From contig WGLL01000009.1 in NCBI GenBank assembly GCA_016125585.1, forward strand, positions 160,499-224,498: a stretch of 64,000 nt of DNA, in the 5' to 3' direction. Both the position numbers and the translations under genes were made by a program. How positions within the stretch are numbered: the first letter of the stretch is position 1; every line of letters starts with the position of its first letter. Positions 16,119-24,529 of the stretch are shown piece after piece. The stretch is from Caulobacter sp. Lineage in GTDB: Bacteria > Pseudomonadota > Alphaproteobacteria > Caulobacterales > Caulobacteraceae. A model generated the notes under the pieces. It worked only from the letters and a program-made list of their open reading frames with translations, was not told the DNA's origin and did not search any database.

Positions 16119-18286
16119 GCGACCTGTCTCTCAGTGACCTTGGGGCCTTTGTCAGCCGCGATGACGACGGCGCCGGCCGGCTGGAGCTCCTCGTCCAGGG
16201 GGCCCGCTGCGCCGGCTGCATGAGCAAGATCGAAAAGGGCGTCGCCGCCCTGCCTGGCGTCACCGCCGGCCGCTTCAACCTGACCACCGGCAAGCTCAGC
16301 GTGACCTTCGCCCGCGGCCTGGGCGATCCGGGCCTGGTCATGCGCCAGCTGGAGTCCCTCGGCTACCGGGCCAGCCTGTTCGATCCGGCCGCCGCCAGGG
16401 CCCAGGAAGACCGTGAGGGCAAGGACCTGGCGCTGGCCCTGGGCGTCGCGGCCTTCGGCGCCGGCAACGCCATGATGTTCACCGTCCCGACCTGGGCCGG
16501 CCTGTTCGGCCAGGAACTGAGCCCGGCGACGCGCGAGCTGATGTACTGGCTGTCGGCCCTGGTGGCGACGCCCTGCGCCCTGTTCGCCGGCATGACCTTC
16601 TTCCGGTCCGCCTGGGCCTCGCTCAAGCGACGCCAGGCCAACATGGACGTGCCGATCTCGATCGGCGTGCTGCTGACCCTGGCGGTCAGCTTCTCCGAGA
16701 CCCTGCAACATGGCGCACACGCCTATTTCGACGCCGCGGTCACCTTGGTCTTCCTGCTGCTTATCGGCCGCTATCTGGACCACAAGCTGCGGCTTCGCGC
16801 CCGCAGCGCGGCGCGGGACCTGCTGGCCCTGCAGGCGCCGGTCGCCATGCGGCTGGACGAGGCCGGTCGTGAACATGGTGTGCCCGTCGGCGAGATCGCC
16901 GTGGGCGATCGTCTGGCCGTCGCGCCCGGCGACCGTATTCCGGTCGACGCCGAGCTCGAGACCGGCGTCTCCGATATCGACAATGCGATGATCACCGGCG
17001 AGAGCGCTTCGGTCGCGGTGGGCCCGGGCGACCGGCTGCACGCCGGCGCCCTCAACCTCAGCGGCCGGCTGATCCTGAGGGCCAGCGCCCGCTCCGAGGA
17101 TTCGACCGTAGCCGCCATCGCCCGGCTGATGGAGGCCGGCGCTCAGGCGCGGGGCGCCTATGTCCGCCTCGCCGACAAGGCCGCCGCCCTCTATGTGCCG
17201 ATCGTTCACATCCTGGCCGTCGCCACCTTCCTGGGCGGCTGGTGGCTGGGCCTTGGCCCGCGCGTGGCCCTGCTGCGGGCGGCGGCGGTGCTGATCGTCA
17301 CCTGCCCCTGCGCCCTGGGGCTGGCGGTGCCGGCCGTGCAGGTGACAGCGACCGGCCGGCTTTTCCGCAAGGGCATTCTGGTCAAGTCGGGCGCGGCGCT
17401 GGAGCGTCTCGCCGAGGTTGACCACGTGGTCTTCGACAAGACCGGCGTCCTCACCGAGGGCCGTCCCGTCCTTGTCACCGATGTTCCCGCCCTGATCCAT
17501 ATGGCCGCCCCGCTGGCCAGAGCCTCGCGCCATCCTCTGGCCCGCGCCGTCGCCGACCGGGCCGGCGCAGGTCCCACCGCCGAGGCGGTGACCGAGGTTC
17601 CCGGCATGGGCGTCGAGGGAACCATTGACGGCCGCCGCGCCCGACTGGGCCGCGCCAGCTTCCTCGGCGTCGACCAGGGCGCCTCCGGACAGACCGAGCT
17701 GTGGTTCGGGTTCGAGGGCGAGTCCCGCTTTCGCCTGGCCTTCGAGGACGTCGTCAGGCCGCAGGCGGCAGAGGCCGTCGCCGCCCTGCGCAAGCTGGGG
17801 CTGTCGGTGGAAATCTTCTCCGGAGACCTGGCAGGTCCGGTGGCCGAGGTCGCCGACGCCGTGGGAGTGGACCGCTGGCGCGCCGGCATGACGCCGATCG
17901 AAAAGGCCGGGGCCGTCGCCGCCCTGAAGGCCGAGGGGCGCAAGGTGCTGATGATCGGCGACGGCCTGAACGACGCGGCGGCCCTGTCCTCGGCCCACGC
18001 CTCCATGGCGCCCGGATCCGCCGTCGACGCCAGCCAGAACGCCGCCGACCTGGTCTTTACCAGCGGTGATCCCTTGGCCGCCCCGCTGGCGATCAGGGTG
18101 GCCCGGGCGGCCCGGGTCCGGGCTCTGGAGAACTTCGGCTTCTCGGCGCTCTATAACGCCATCGCCGCCCCCGCGGCTGTGCTTGGCCTGGTCAATCCGC
18201 TGCTGGCCGCGGTCGCGATGTCGGGCTCATCCCTGATCGTGACGCTGAACGCCCTGAGGATGGCCTTCGAGGGAGATCGCCGATGA
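16115..18286 (+). CDS. ccoI: Copper-translocating P1B-type ATPase for cbb3 oxidase (CcoI/FixI)
   Basis: 723 residues. An N-terminal metal-binding domain has C32-A-G-C35, followed by eight helices with the CPC motif (TCPCALGLAVP), the phosphorylation site DKTG, and the nucleotide/hinge motif GDGLNDAAAL. The phosphorylation segment reads DKTGVLTEG rather than the more common DKTGTLT. FixI/CcoI exports Cu(I) for delivery to the CuB site of CcoN. It overlaps fixH and ccoS by 4 bp. Confidence 0.95.
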   Translation: MSDLSLSDLGAFVSRDDDGAGRLELLVQGARCAGCMSKIEKGVAALPGVTAGRFNLTTGKLSVTFARGLGDPGLVMRQLESLGYRASLFDPAAARAQEDREGKDLALALGVAAFGAGNAMMFTVPTWAGLFGQELSPATRELMYWLSALVATPCALFAGMTFFRSAWASLKRRQANMDVPISIGVLLTLAVSFSETLQHGAHAYFDAAVTLVFLLLIGRYLDHKLRLRARSAARDLLALQAPVAMRLDEAGREHGVPVGEIAVGDRLAVAPGDRIPVDAELETGVSDIDNAMITGESASVAVGPGDRLHAGALNLSGRLILRASARSEDSTVAAIARLMEAGAQARGAYVRLADKAAALYVPIVHILAVATFLGGWWLGLGPRVALLRAAAVLIVTCPCALGLAVPAVQVTATGRLFRKGILVKSGAALERLAEVDHVVFDKTGVLTEGRPVLVTDVPALIHMAAPLARASRHPLARAVADRAGAGPTAEAVTEVPGMGVEGTIDGRRARLGRASFLGVDQGASGQTELWFGFEGESRFRLAFEDVVRPQAAEAVAALRKLGLSVEIFSGDLAGPVAEVADAVGVDRWRAGMTPIEKAGAVAALKAEGRKVLMIGDGLNDAAALSSAHASMAPGSAVDASQNAADLVFTSGDPLAAPLAIRVARAARVRALENFGFSALYNAIAAPAAVLGLVNPLLAAVAMSGSSLIVTLNALRMAFEGDRR

Positions 18287-18441
18287 CCATCGTCCTGCTG
18301 CTGGCGCCCTTTTCCCTGGCCCTCGCCCTGACCGGTCTGGCCGCCTTCTGGTGGTCCCTGAAATCGGGCCAGTACGAGGACCCCAAGGGCGACGCGGCCC
18401 GCATCCTCTATGATCACCTCGAGGACGGCCCGGGCGACTGA
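18283..18441 (+). CDS. ccoS: cbb3-type oxidase maturation protein CcoS
   Basis: A 52-residue protein, one helix (IVLLLAPFSLALALTGLAAFWWSLK) followed by the family signature SGQYEDPKGDAARIL. CcoS is needed for insertion of heme b and CuB into CcoN. It overlaps ccoI by 4 bp and is the last gene of the operon. An FNR box for hemN begins 6 bp after the stop. Confidence 0.93.
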   Translation: MTIVLLLAPFSLALALTGLAAFWWSLKSGQYEDPKGDAARILYDHLEDGPGD

Positions 18442-18446
18442 ATTTC

Positions 18447-18460
18447 TTGATTCAGATCAC
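18447..18460. promoter_or_regulatory. FNR box between ccoS and hemN
   Basis: TTGATTCAGATCAC has the TTGAT-N4-ATCAN pattern with only the last base off consensus. It ends 35 bp before hemN, so hemN can be activated on its own as well as by read-through from the cco operon. Confidence 0.78.
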
Positions 18461-18495
18461 GGCGACCCGCCGTCCGGGGCGGCAACATCCGCGCC

Positions 18496-19884
18496 ATGAA
18501 CGCCATGACATCCGCGCCGGCCCGGCCCGCGCCCGCCCCCGCCGCAGACCTGCTCAGCCGCTACGATGGCCGCGCGCCCCGCTATACCAGCTACCCGACG
18601 GCGCTGAGCTTCTCCGATGAAGTCAACGAGACGGTCTATCGGGACTGGCTGCCCGCCCTCGACCCGTCCGGCGCCCTGTCGCTCTATCTGCACATCCCGT
18701 TCTGTCAGCGCCTGTGCTGGTATTGCGGCTGCAACACCCGGGTCGTGCGCAGCCACGACCTGATTTCCAGCTACAACCGGCTGCTCATCGATGAACTGGG
18801 CCTGCTGCAGGCCGCCCTTCCCGCAAGGATGCGGGTTGGCCAGATCCATCTGGGTGGCGGCACGCCCAACATGCTTTCGCGCGACGACATGACCGACCTG
18901 TTCCGCGCCATCCGCCACGTCTTTCAGGTCTCCCCCGGCGCGGAGATCGCCGCCGAGCTGGACCCCGCCAGCCTGACTCGCGAGTGGGTGCGCGCCGCCG
19001 CCCACCATGGCCTCAGCCGGGCCAGCCTGGGCGTCCAGGATCTGACCCCCGAGGTCCAGCAGGCGGTCAACCGGATCGAGTCGTTTTCAGTGGTCGAGCA
19101 GGCCGCCGGCTGGCTGCGCGAGGTCGGCGTTCTCTCGCTCAATCTGGACCTGATGTATGGCCTGCCCAACCAGACCACAGCTGGCATGCTCGCCACCCTT
19201 GAACAGGTTGTCAGCCTCCGCCCCGAGCGGCTCGCCCTGTTCGGCTATGCTCACGTGCCATGGGCCCGGCCGCATCAGAAACTGATCCCTGCCGATCGGC
19301 TGCCAGGCGCGTCGGAAAGACTGGATCAAAGCGAGGCCGCCGCCGCCTGGCTGACGGCCGAGGGCTATGTCCGGATCGGCCTGGACCACTTCGCCCGCGA
19401 GGACGACAGCCTGGCCGTCGCGGCCCGGGCCGGCGCCCTGCACCGCAATTTCCAGGGCTACACGACCGATCCGCATGAGGTGCTCCTGGGAGTCGGCGCT
19501 TCCTCTATCGGTCGCCTGCCCCAGGGCTTCGCCCAGAACCTGTCCGGCGAGCCGCAGTGGCGCGCCGCGGTGGCGGCGGGCAGGCTGCCGGTCAACCGCG
19601 GCGTCGCCCTGACCGATGATGATCGCTTCCGTGGCGACATCATCGAGCGGCTGATGTGCGATCTCAGAGTCGACCTGGCGGCGGTCTGCGCCGGCCATGG
19701 CCGCTCGCTTGGCGACCTTGATCCGGCGCGCGAGGCGCTGGCCGGCCTGATCGCCGACGGCGTTGCAGAGATCGACGGCGCCGTGGTCAGGGTGACGGAC
19801 GCGGGCCGGCCCTTCCTGCGCAGCGTCTGTCAGGTCTTCGACGTCCGGTCGAACGATCCGGGCGCCCATTCCCGCGTGGTCTGA
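18496..19884 (+). CDS. hemN: Oxygen-independent coproporphyrinogen III oxidase
   Basis: 462 residues, radical-SAM family. The CX3CX2C iron-sulfur motif is in PFCQRLCWYCGC (near residue 75), with the HemN-type N-terminus (YDGRAPRYTSYPTALSF) and the GGGTPN motif. It performs anaerobic decarboxylation of coproporphyrinogen III to protoporphyrinogen IX, giving heme at low oxygen for the cbb3 oxidase. The length and the YTSYPTA start distinguish true HemN from HemW-type proteins. It has its own FNR box. Confidence 0.95.
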   Translation: MNAMTSAPARPAPAPAADLLSRYDGRAPRYTSYPTALSFSDEVNETVYRDWLPALDPSGALSLYLHIPFCQRLCWYCGCNTRVVRSHDLISSYNRLLIDELGLLQAALPARMRVGQIHLGGGTPNMLSRDDMTDLFRAIRHVFQVSPGAEIAAELDPASLTREWVRAAAHHGLSRASLGVQDLTPEVQQAVNRIESFSVVEQAAGWLREVGVLSLNLDLMYGLPNQTTAGMLATLEQVVSLRPERLALFGYAHVPWARPHQKLIPADRLPGASERLDQSEAAAAWLTAEGYVRIGLDHFAREDDSLAVAARAGALHRNFQGYTTDPHEVLLGVGASSIGRLPQGFAQNLSGEPQWRAAVAAGRLPVNRGVALTDDDRFRGDIIERLMCDLRVDLAAVCAGHGRSLGDLDPAREALAGLIADGVAEIDGAVVRVTDAGRPFLRSVCQVFDVRSNDPGAHSRVV

Positions 19885-20060
19885 AGCCCGGGCGGCCACG
19901 CAGGGGGCCTCGTTCCTGGCGCCTGTGAATGCAGCGTCCGGCGCCGCGATTTCCGGCGGTTCGGTCTGCAACCATTTTGCGAACCGCGCCACGGAACCAA
20001 CCGGGCAATCCGGCTTTCCGATGTTGGACCGCATCAGCGGCCGCGTCTGGAGTTCCCCCC

Positions 20061-21167
20061 GTGAAAATTGCCCAGGTTGCCCCCCTGTATGAGGCCGTGC
20101 CGCCGCTGCTCTACGGCGGCACCGAGCGGGTCGTCGCCTACCTGACCGACGCCCTTGTCGAGCTTGGCCATGAGGTCACTCTGTTCGCCAGCGGCGAGTC
20201 GAAGACCCTCGCCACCCTTTGCCCCGGTCGCGCCCAGGCCATCCGCCTAGACCCGCATCCGCTGAAATCCGATCTCGCCGCCCACATGGCGATGCTCAGC
20301 GAGGTCCGTCGGCGGGCCAATGAGTTCGACATCATCCATTTCCACACCGACATGATCCAGTTTCCGATGTTCGAGGCCCTGGCTAACCGGACCATCACCA
20401 CCTTGCACGGACGGCTTGATCTGCAGGATCTGGCCGGCGTGTATGAGCACTGGCCGACCTACCCGATGGTGTCGATCTCGGATGATCAGCGCCGCGCCCT
20501 GCCCTTCGCCAACTGGGCTGGCACGGTGCAGCATGGCCTGCCGTCACAGCTCCTCGACTTCTCTCCGGGCGGCGAGGGTTATCTCGCCTTTCTGGGCCGC
20601 ATCTCTCCGGAGAAGCGCCCTGACCGGGCCATCGCCATCGCCAGGGCGGCCGGCATGCCCCTGAAGATCGCCGCCAAGGTCGACAACGCCGACAAGCAGT
20701 ATTTCGCCGAGGTGATCGCGCCCCTGATTGAAGCCAGTCCCGATGTCGAGTTTGTCGGCGAGATCAATGACCGGCAGAAATCGGACTTCCTCGGCAATGC
20801 GGCCGCCCTGCTGTTTCCGATCGACTGGCCCGAGCCGTTCGGCCTGGTAATGATCGAGGCCATGGCCTGCGGCACGCCGGTCATCGCCTGGCGTAACGGG
20901 TCGACCACCGAGGTGATCGAGCCGGGCGAAACCGGCTATCTTGTCGATAGTCTGGAAGACGCCGTGGCCGCCGTCCCCAAGGCGCTGACGCTGGATCGCG
21001 CCGCCATCCGGACGCGGTTCGAGCTCCGGTTCTCGGCGGTGGCGATGGCGCGACGCTATGTGACCCTCTACGCAGATCGGCTGGCGGCCTGCCCCTTCGC
21101 CGACATCGACCCGTCCCTGCCGGCCCTGGTCAGCAACGACGCCCCGGGTCTGGCCCGGATCGCGTGA
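20061..21167 (+). CDS. Glycosyltransferase family 4 protein
   Basis: 368 residues from GTG 20061, which has GGAG 11 nt upstream and gives the family N-terminus VKIAQVAPLYEAVPPLLYGGTERV (read in two parts). The C-terminal GT4 signature is EPFGLVMIEAMACGTP (E-x7-E near residue 255). Such retaining GT-B enzymes transfer sugars from nucleotide donors. The next gene, a debranching-type glycosidase 38 bp later, suggests a joint role in an alpha-glucan or trehalose-like pathway. An in-frame extension to 19929 lacks a ribosome site. Confidence 0.9.
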   Translation: MKIAQVAPLYEAVPPLLYGGTERVVAYLTDALVELGHEVTLFASGESKTLATLCPGRAQAIRLDPHPLKSDLAAHMAMLSEVRRRANEFDIIHFHTDMIQFPMFEALANRTITTLHGRLDLQDLAGVYEHWPTYPMVSISDDQRRALPFANWAGTVQHGLPSQLLDFSPGGEGYLAFLGRISPEKRPDRAIAIARAAGMPLKIAAKVDNADKQYFAEVIAPLIEASPDVEFVGEINDRQKSDFLGNAAALLFPIDWPEPFGLVMIEAMACGTPVIAWRNGSTTEVIEPGETGYLVDSLEDAVAAVPKALTLDRAAIRTRFELRFSAVAMARRYVTLYADRLAACPFADIDPSLPALVSNDAPGLARIA

Positions 21168-21205
21168 GCTCTCAAGGCTCGGGGATCGGCCGCATGGAAG
21201 ACTGA

Positions 21206-23350
21206 ATGAACGATATTGCGATTGTCGCCCCGGTCCTCGACGACCAGCGTGACGAAGGTCCCCTGCAGATGATGGCCCTCAAGTCGGGGGACTGTTTTCT
21301 GGTGGCCGATGGTCACGGCGACATCCTCGGCGGACCCGACGGGCTATTTGACGCCGACACCCGCATCCTGTCCCGGCTCAGGCTGCGGATCGGCGGGGTC
21401 GGCCCGACGCTGCTCAGTTCCGGGATATCGACCGACAATGTGATGTTCACCTTCCACGGCGCCAATCGGCCGCTGCCGCCGGCGGGCGGCCGTCAGGTGC
21501 CTCCGGGCGTGCTTCACGTCGAACGCCAGCGCATCGTCCATGCGCGCCGGATGTACGAGCGGATCATCCTGACCAATCACGGCCTGGACGAAGTGCTGGC
21601 GCCGCTGTCCATCGAGTTCGCGGCGGACTTTCGCGACATCTTCGAGGTGCGAGGTCAGACCCGGCGCAAGCGGGGCCGCCAGGAACCGCCGGTGCTCGAC
21701 GGGCGTCATGTGACCTTCGGCTATCACGGCCTGGACGGGGTGCGCCGCAGCAGCGTCATCGCCTTTTCCGAACCGCCCGCCCGGCTTTTCAGCGACCGGG
21801 CGGACTTTCTGGCCTCGTTTCAGCCCCGCACCGCCTTCGAACTGCTGCTGGAAGTCGGCGCGGACTATGAGGACATCCCCGATGGCGACCGGTTCCGGGC
21901 CGCCGCCGCCGCCGCCCGCAGGGCCATGCGAACCCGGGCCCGCGCGGGGGTCACGCCGCGAAGCGACAGCCCGACCTTCAACCGCTGGACCAACCAGTCG
22001 CGCGTCGATCTCGCTCTGCTGACGACCGACCTGCCGACCGGCCCCTATCCCTATGCCGGCATCCCCTGGTTCTCGACGCCCTTCGGCCGCGACGGGATCC
22101 TGACGGCCTGGCAGATGCTGCTGTTCGATCCGGGCCTGGCGCGCGGGGTGCTGTCCTACCTCGCCGCCCGTCAGGCCACCGAAGACGATGCTTTCCGCGA
22201 CTCCGCGCCCGGCAAGATCATGCATGAGACGCGCCGGGGCGAGATGGCGGCCCTGGGCGAGGTGCCCTTCGGTCTCTACTACGGCGGGGTGGACACGACG
22301 CCGCTGTTCATCGGCCTGGCCGGCGCCTATGCCCGCCGCACCGGTGATCTGGCCTTGATCCGGAAGATCTGGCCCGCCCTGAAGAAGGCCGTCGAATGGC
22401 TTGAAACTGAAGGGGATTCGAACGGCGACGGGTTCATCGACTACGCCCGCGGCGCCGAGACGGGCCTGTCCAATCAGGGGTGGAAGGACAGCTACGACAG
22501 CGTCTTCCACACCGACAAGCGCTTTCCGAAGGGGCCGGTCGCCCTGGTCGAGGTTCAGGGCTACGCCTACGCCGCCTGGCTGGCCATGGCCGAGCTGGCG
22601 TCCCGCCTGGACGAGCCGGGCGCTGAGGGCTGGGCGGCCCGGGCCGAGGCTATCCGGGCGGCGGTCGAGGACCGTTTCTGGATGGAGGACCGCGGCAGCT
22701 ACGGCATCGCCATCGATGGAGACTGCCAGCTTTGTCGCCCGCTGACCTCCAACGCCGGTCACCTGCTGTTTGTCGGCCTGCCCGGCGTCGAGCGGGGTCG
22801 ACGGGTCATCGAGACCCTGTCCGGAGCGGCCTTCAATACCGGCTGGGGCATCCGCACCCTGGCCAGCGGAGAAGCCCGATACAATCCAATGAGTTATCAT
22901 AACGGCTCGATCTGGCCGCATGACAACGCCATCTGCGCCGCCGGCATGGGCCGGTATGGCGATCGCGATCATCTCGGCCGCCTGCTGCGCGGCCTGTTCG
23001 ACACCGCAGCCGACATGGGCATGCGGCTGCCGGAGCTGTTCTGCGGCTTTCCGCGGCGGCCGGGAGAGCCCCCGGTCCCCTATCCTGTCAGCTGCTCGCC
23101 CCAGGCTTGGGCGGCGGGGTCGGTCTTCCTGATCCTCAAGTCGCTTCTCGGGATCGAGGTGGACGCCTTCGCGGGCGAAATCCGCATCGTCCGCCCCCGC
23201 CTGCCGGCCGGAGTCAACCGGCTGACGCTGCCCAATCTTCAGGTGGGTGATTGCGACGTGGATCTGGTGTTCGAGCGGGTGCGGGAGGGTCTGGTAATCG
23301 CCTCGGCGTCGCGTTGCCCGGAGACCCTCCGGGTGATCACGGCCAACTGA
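21206..23350 (+). CDS. Glycogen-debranching-type amylo-alpha-1,6-glucosidase
   Basis: 714 residues. The N-terminal half (DGLFDADTRILSRLRLRIGG, then ERIILTNHGLDEVLAPLSIEFAADF) matches the bacterial debranching N-terminal domain. The C-terminal half is an (alpha/alpha)6 barrel with PWFSTPFGRDGILTAWQ, the GLSNQGWKDSYDSV segment and SYHNGSIWPHDNA, typical of GH133-like enzymes. It is predicted to hydrolyse alpha-1,6 or similar glucosidic bonds. It follows the GT4 gene at 38 bp and both are likely one transcript, as in many proteobacterial stress loci. Confidence 0.9.
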   Translation: MNDIAIVAPVLDDQRDEGPLQMMALKSGDCFLVADGHGDILGGPDGLFDADTRILSRLRLRIGGVGPTLLSSGISTDNVMFTFHGANRPLPPAGGRQVPPGVLHVERQRIVHARRMYERIILTNHGLDEVLAPLSIEFAADFRDIFEVRGQTRRKRGRQEPPVLDGRHVTFGYHGLDGVRRSSVIAFSEPPARLFSDRADFLASFQPRTAFELLLEVGADYEDIPDGDRFRAAAAAARRAMRTRARAGVTPRSDSPTFNRWTNQSRVDLALLTTDLPTGPYPYAGIPWFSTPFGRDGILTAWQMLLFDPGLARGVLSYLAARQATEDDAFRDSAPGKIMHETRRGEMAALGEVPFGLYYGGVDTTPLFIGLAGAYARRTGDLALIRKIWPALKKAVEWLETEGDSNGDGFIDYARGAETGLSNQGWKDSYDSVFHTDKRFPKGPVALVEVQGYAYAAWLAMAELASRLDEPGAEGWAARAEAIRAAVEDRFWMEDRGSYGIAIDGDCQLCRPLTSNAGHLLFVGLPGVERGRRVIETLSGAAFNTGWGIRTLASGEARYNPMSYHNGSIWPHDNAICAAGMGRYGDRDHLGRLLRGLFDTAADMGMRLPELFCGFPRRPGEPPVPYPVSCSPQAWAAGSVFLILKSLLGIEVDAFAGEIRIVRPRLPAGVNRLTLPNLQVGDCDVDLVFERVREGLVIASASRCPETLRVITAN

Positions 23351-23396
23351 CCATGCCACGGGGGCCCGAAGGGGTCGGCCGGCCGGGCGCCCTGGA

Positions 23397-23473
23397 TGGT
23401 ACCACCTCTCGGGTTCGAACCGAGGACCTCTAGATCCACAATCTAGCGCTCTAACCAGCTGAGCTAAGGCGGC
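23397..23473 (-). tRNA. tRNA-His (GTG)
   Basis: Complete cloverleaf on the minus strand: 7-bp acceptor (GCCGCCT with AGGTGGT, two G-U pairs), D arm GCTC/GAGC, anticodon stem CTAGA/TCTAG with loop TTGTGGA (anticodon GTG), T arm CTCGG-TTCGAAC-CCGAG and encoded CCA. The discriminator is A73, and the base before G1 is C rather than the usual G-1. This matches the atypical tRNA-His of alphaproteobacteria including Caulobacter. Confidence 0.95.
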
Positions 23474-23563
23474 GCATCACAGCGAGGGGATCGTTTAGTC
23501 GTTCCGGGGCGGAGGATCAAGCAGTGCTTGCAGGCGGGCCAAACTGGTCGCAGGCTCGTCGGC

Positions 23564-24445
23564 ATGACCAGCATCACCACCCGCCGCATCGCGGCCAACG
23601 GCCTGAATTTCACCGCTGATGAAGCCGGCGACGGGGACGATGTCGCCCTGTTTCTGCATGGGTTTCCCGAGAGCCGCTTCTCCTGGCGATATCAGCTTCC
23701 CCTTCTGGCCGAGGCGGGATGGCGCGCCGTCGCGCCCGACCTCAGGGGCTATGGCGACAGCAGCCGGCCCGAAGGCAAGGCGGCCTATGAGCTGGATCAT
23801 CTGACGGCCGACGTCGCGGGGATGTTTGACGCCCTGGGGGCGCGCCGCCGCCTGCTGATCGCCCACGACTGGGGCGCCCTGATCGCCTGGGCCTTCGCCC
23901 TGGACAAGGTGCGCCCCCTCGACGGCCTGGTGATCATGAATGTGCCCCACCCGGTCGTTTTCCAGGAGGTGATGGCCCACAGCTGGGCCCAGCGCCGGCG
24001 CTCCTGGTATGCCGCCTTCTTCCAGTTGCCGTGGTTGCCGGAGCGGGCGCTCACGGCAAACGGCGCCCGCGCCATCGGCCAGGCCTTCAGCGGCATGGCG
24101 GTCGACAAGAGCCGCTTTCCGCCCGAGGTGCTCGCCCACTATCAGGACAACGCCCTCAAGCCGGGCGCCATGACGGCGATGATCAACTACTACCGCGCCA
24201 ACCTCAAAGCCCTCCAACGCTGGCGCCGCGCCGACTGCCCGGTGATCGAGACGCCGACCCTGATGGTCTGGGGGGAAGAGGACGCGGCCCTCGGGCTGGA
24301 ACTGACCGAAGGCTACGAGGGTCTGGTGCGGGACTTCACGCTCGAGCGCCTGCCCGGGGTCTCGCACTGGGTGCAGCAGGAAGCGCCGGAGGCGGTCAAC
24401 GATCGCCTATCGGCCTGGCTGAAGGCCCGCAGCCTCACGGGCTGA
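23564..24445 (+). CDS. Alpha/beta hydrolase (epoxide hydrolase-like)
   Basis: 293 residues from ATG 23564. The oxyanion motif HGFPESRFSW is near residue 32, the nucleophile Asp102 is in AHDWGALIAW, and the catalytic His is in GVSHWVQQEAPE. The Asp nucleophile (HDWG) points to the epoxide hydrolase/dehalogenase branch rather than an esterase. The cap domain is of normal size (total 290-300 residues). It is followed by a strong bidirectional terminator. Its substrate is unknown. A TTG start at 23528 is possible but less likely. Confidence 0.85.
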   Translation: MTSITTRRIAANGLNFTADEAGDGDDVALFLHGFPESRFSWRYQLPLLAEAGWRAVAPDLRGYGDSSRPEGKAAYELDHLTADVAGMFDALGARRRLLIAHDWGALIAWAFALDKVRPLDGLVIMNVPHPVVFQEVMAHSWAQRRRSWYAAFFQLPWLPERALTANGARAIGQAFSGMAVDKSRFPPEVLAHYQDNALKPGAMTAMINYYRANLKALQRWRRADCPVIETPTLMVWGEEDAALGLELTEGYEGLVRDFTLERLPGVSHWVQQEAPEAVNDRLSAWLKARSLTG

Positions 24446-24472
24446 CGGCCCGGCGCCCGCCGCAAACAGCAA

Positions 24473-24502
24473 AAGGCCCCGGAGATCGCTCTCCGGGGCC
24501 TT
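24473..24502. terminator. Bidirectional terminator between the hydrolase and tonB
   Basis: Perfect 13-bp stem AAGGCCCCGGAGA / TCTCCGGGGCCTT with a TCGC tetraloop, preceded by A-rich and followed by T-rich sequence. It serves the plus-strand hydrolase (ends 24445) and the minus-strand exbBD-tonB operon (ends 24530). Confidence 0.9.
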
Positions 24503-24529
24503 CGCTTTGTTGGTCGACGAATGCCGATC

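Noticed and set aside
16079..17998. A 639-codon minus-strand frame opposite ccoI
   Set aside because: ccoI on the plus strand has all P-type ATPase motifs. The antisense translation is low-complexity.
21344..23359. A 671-codon minus-strand frame opposite the debranching-type gene
   Set aside because: The same shadow effect; the plus-strand gene has clear GH133-like motifs.
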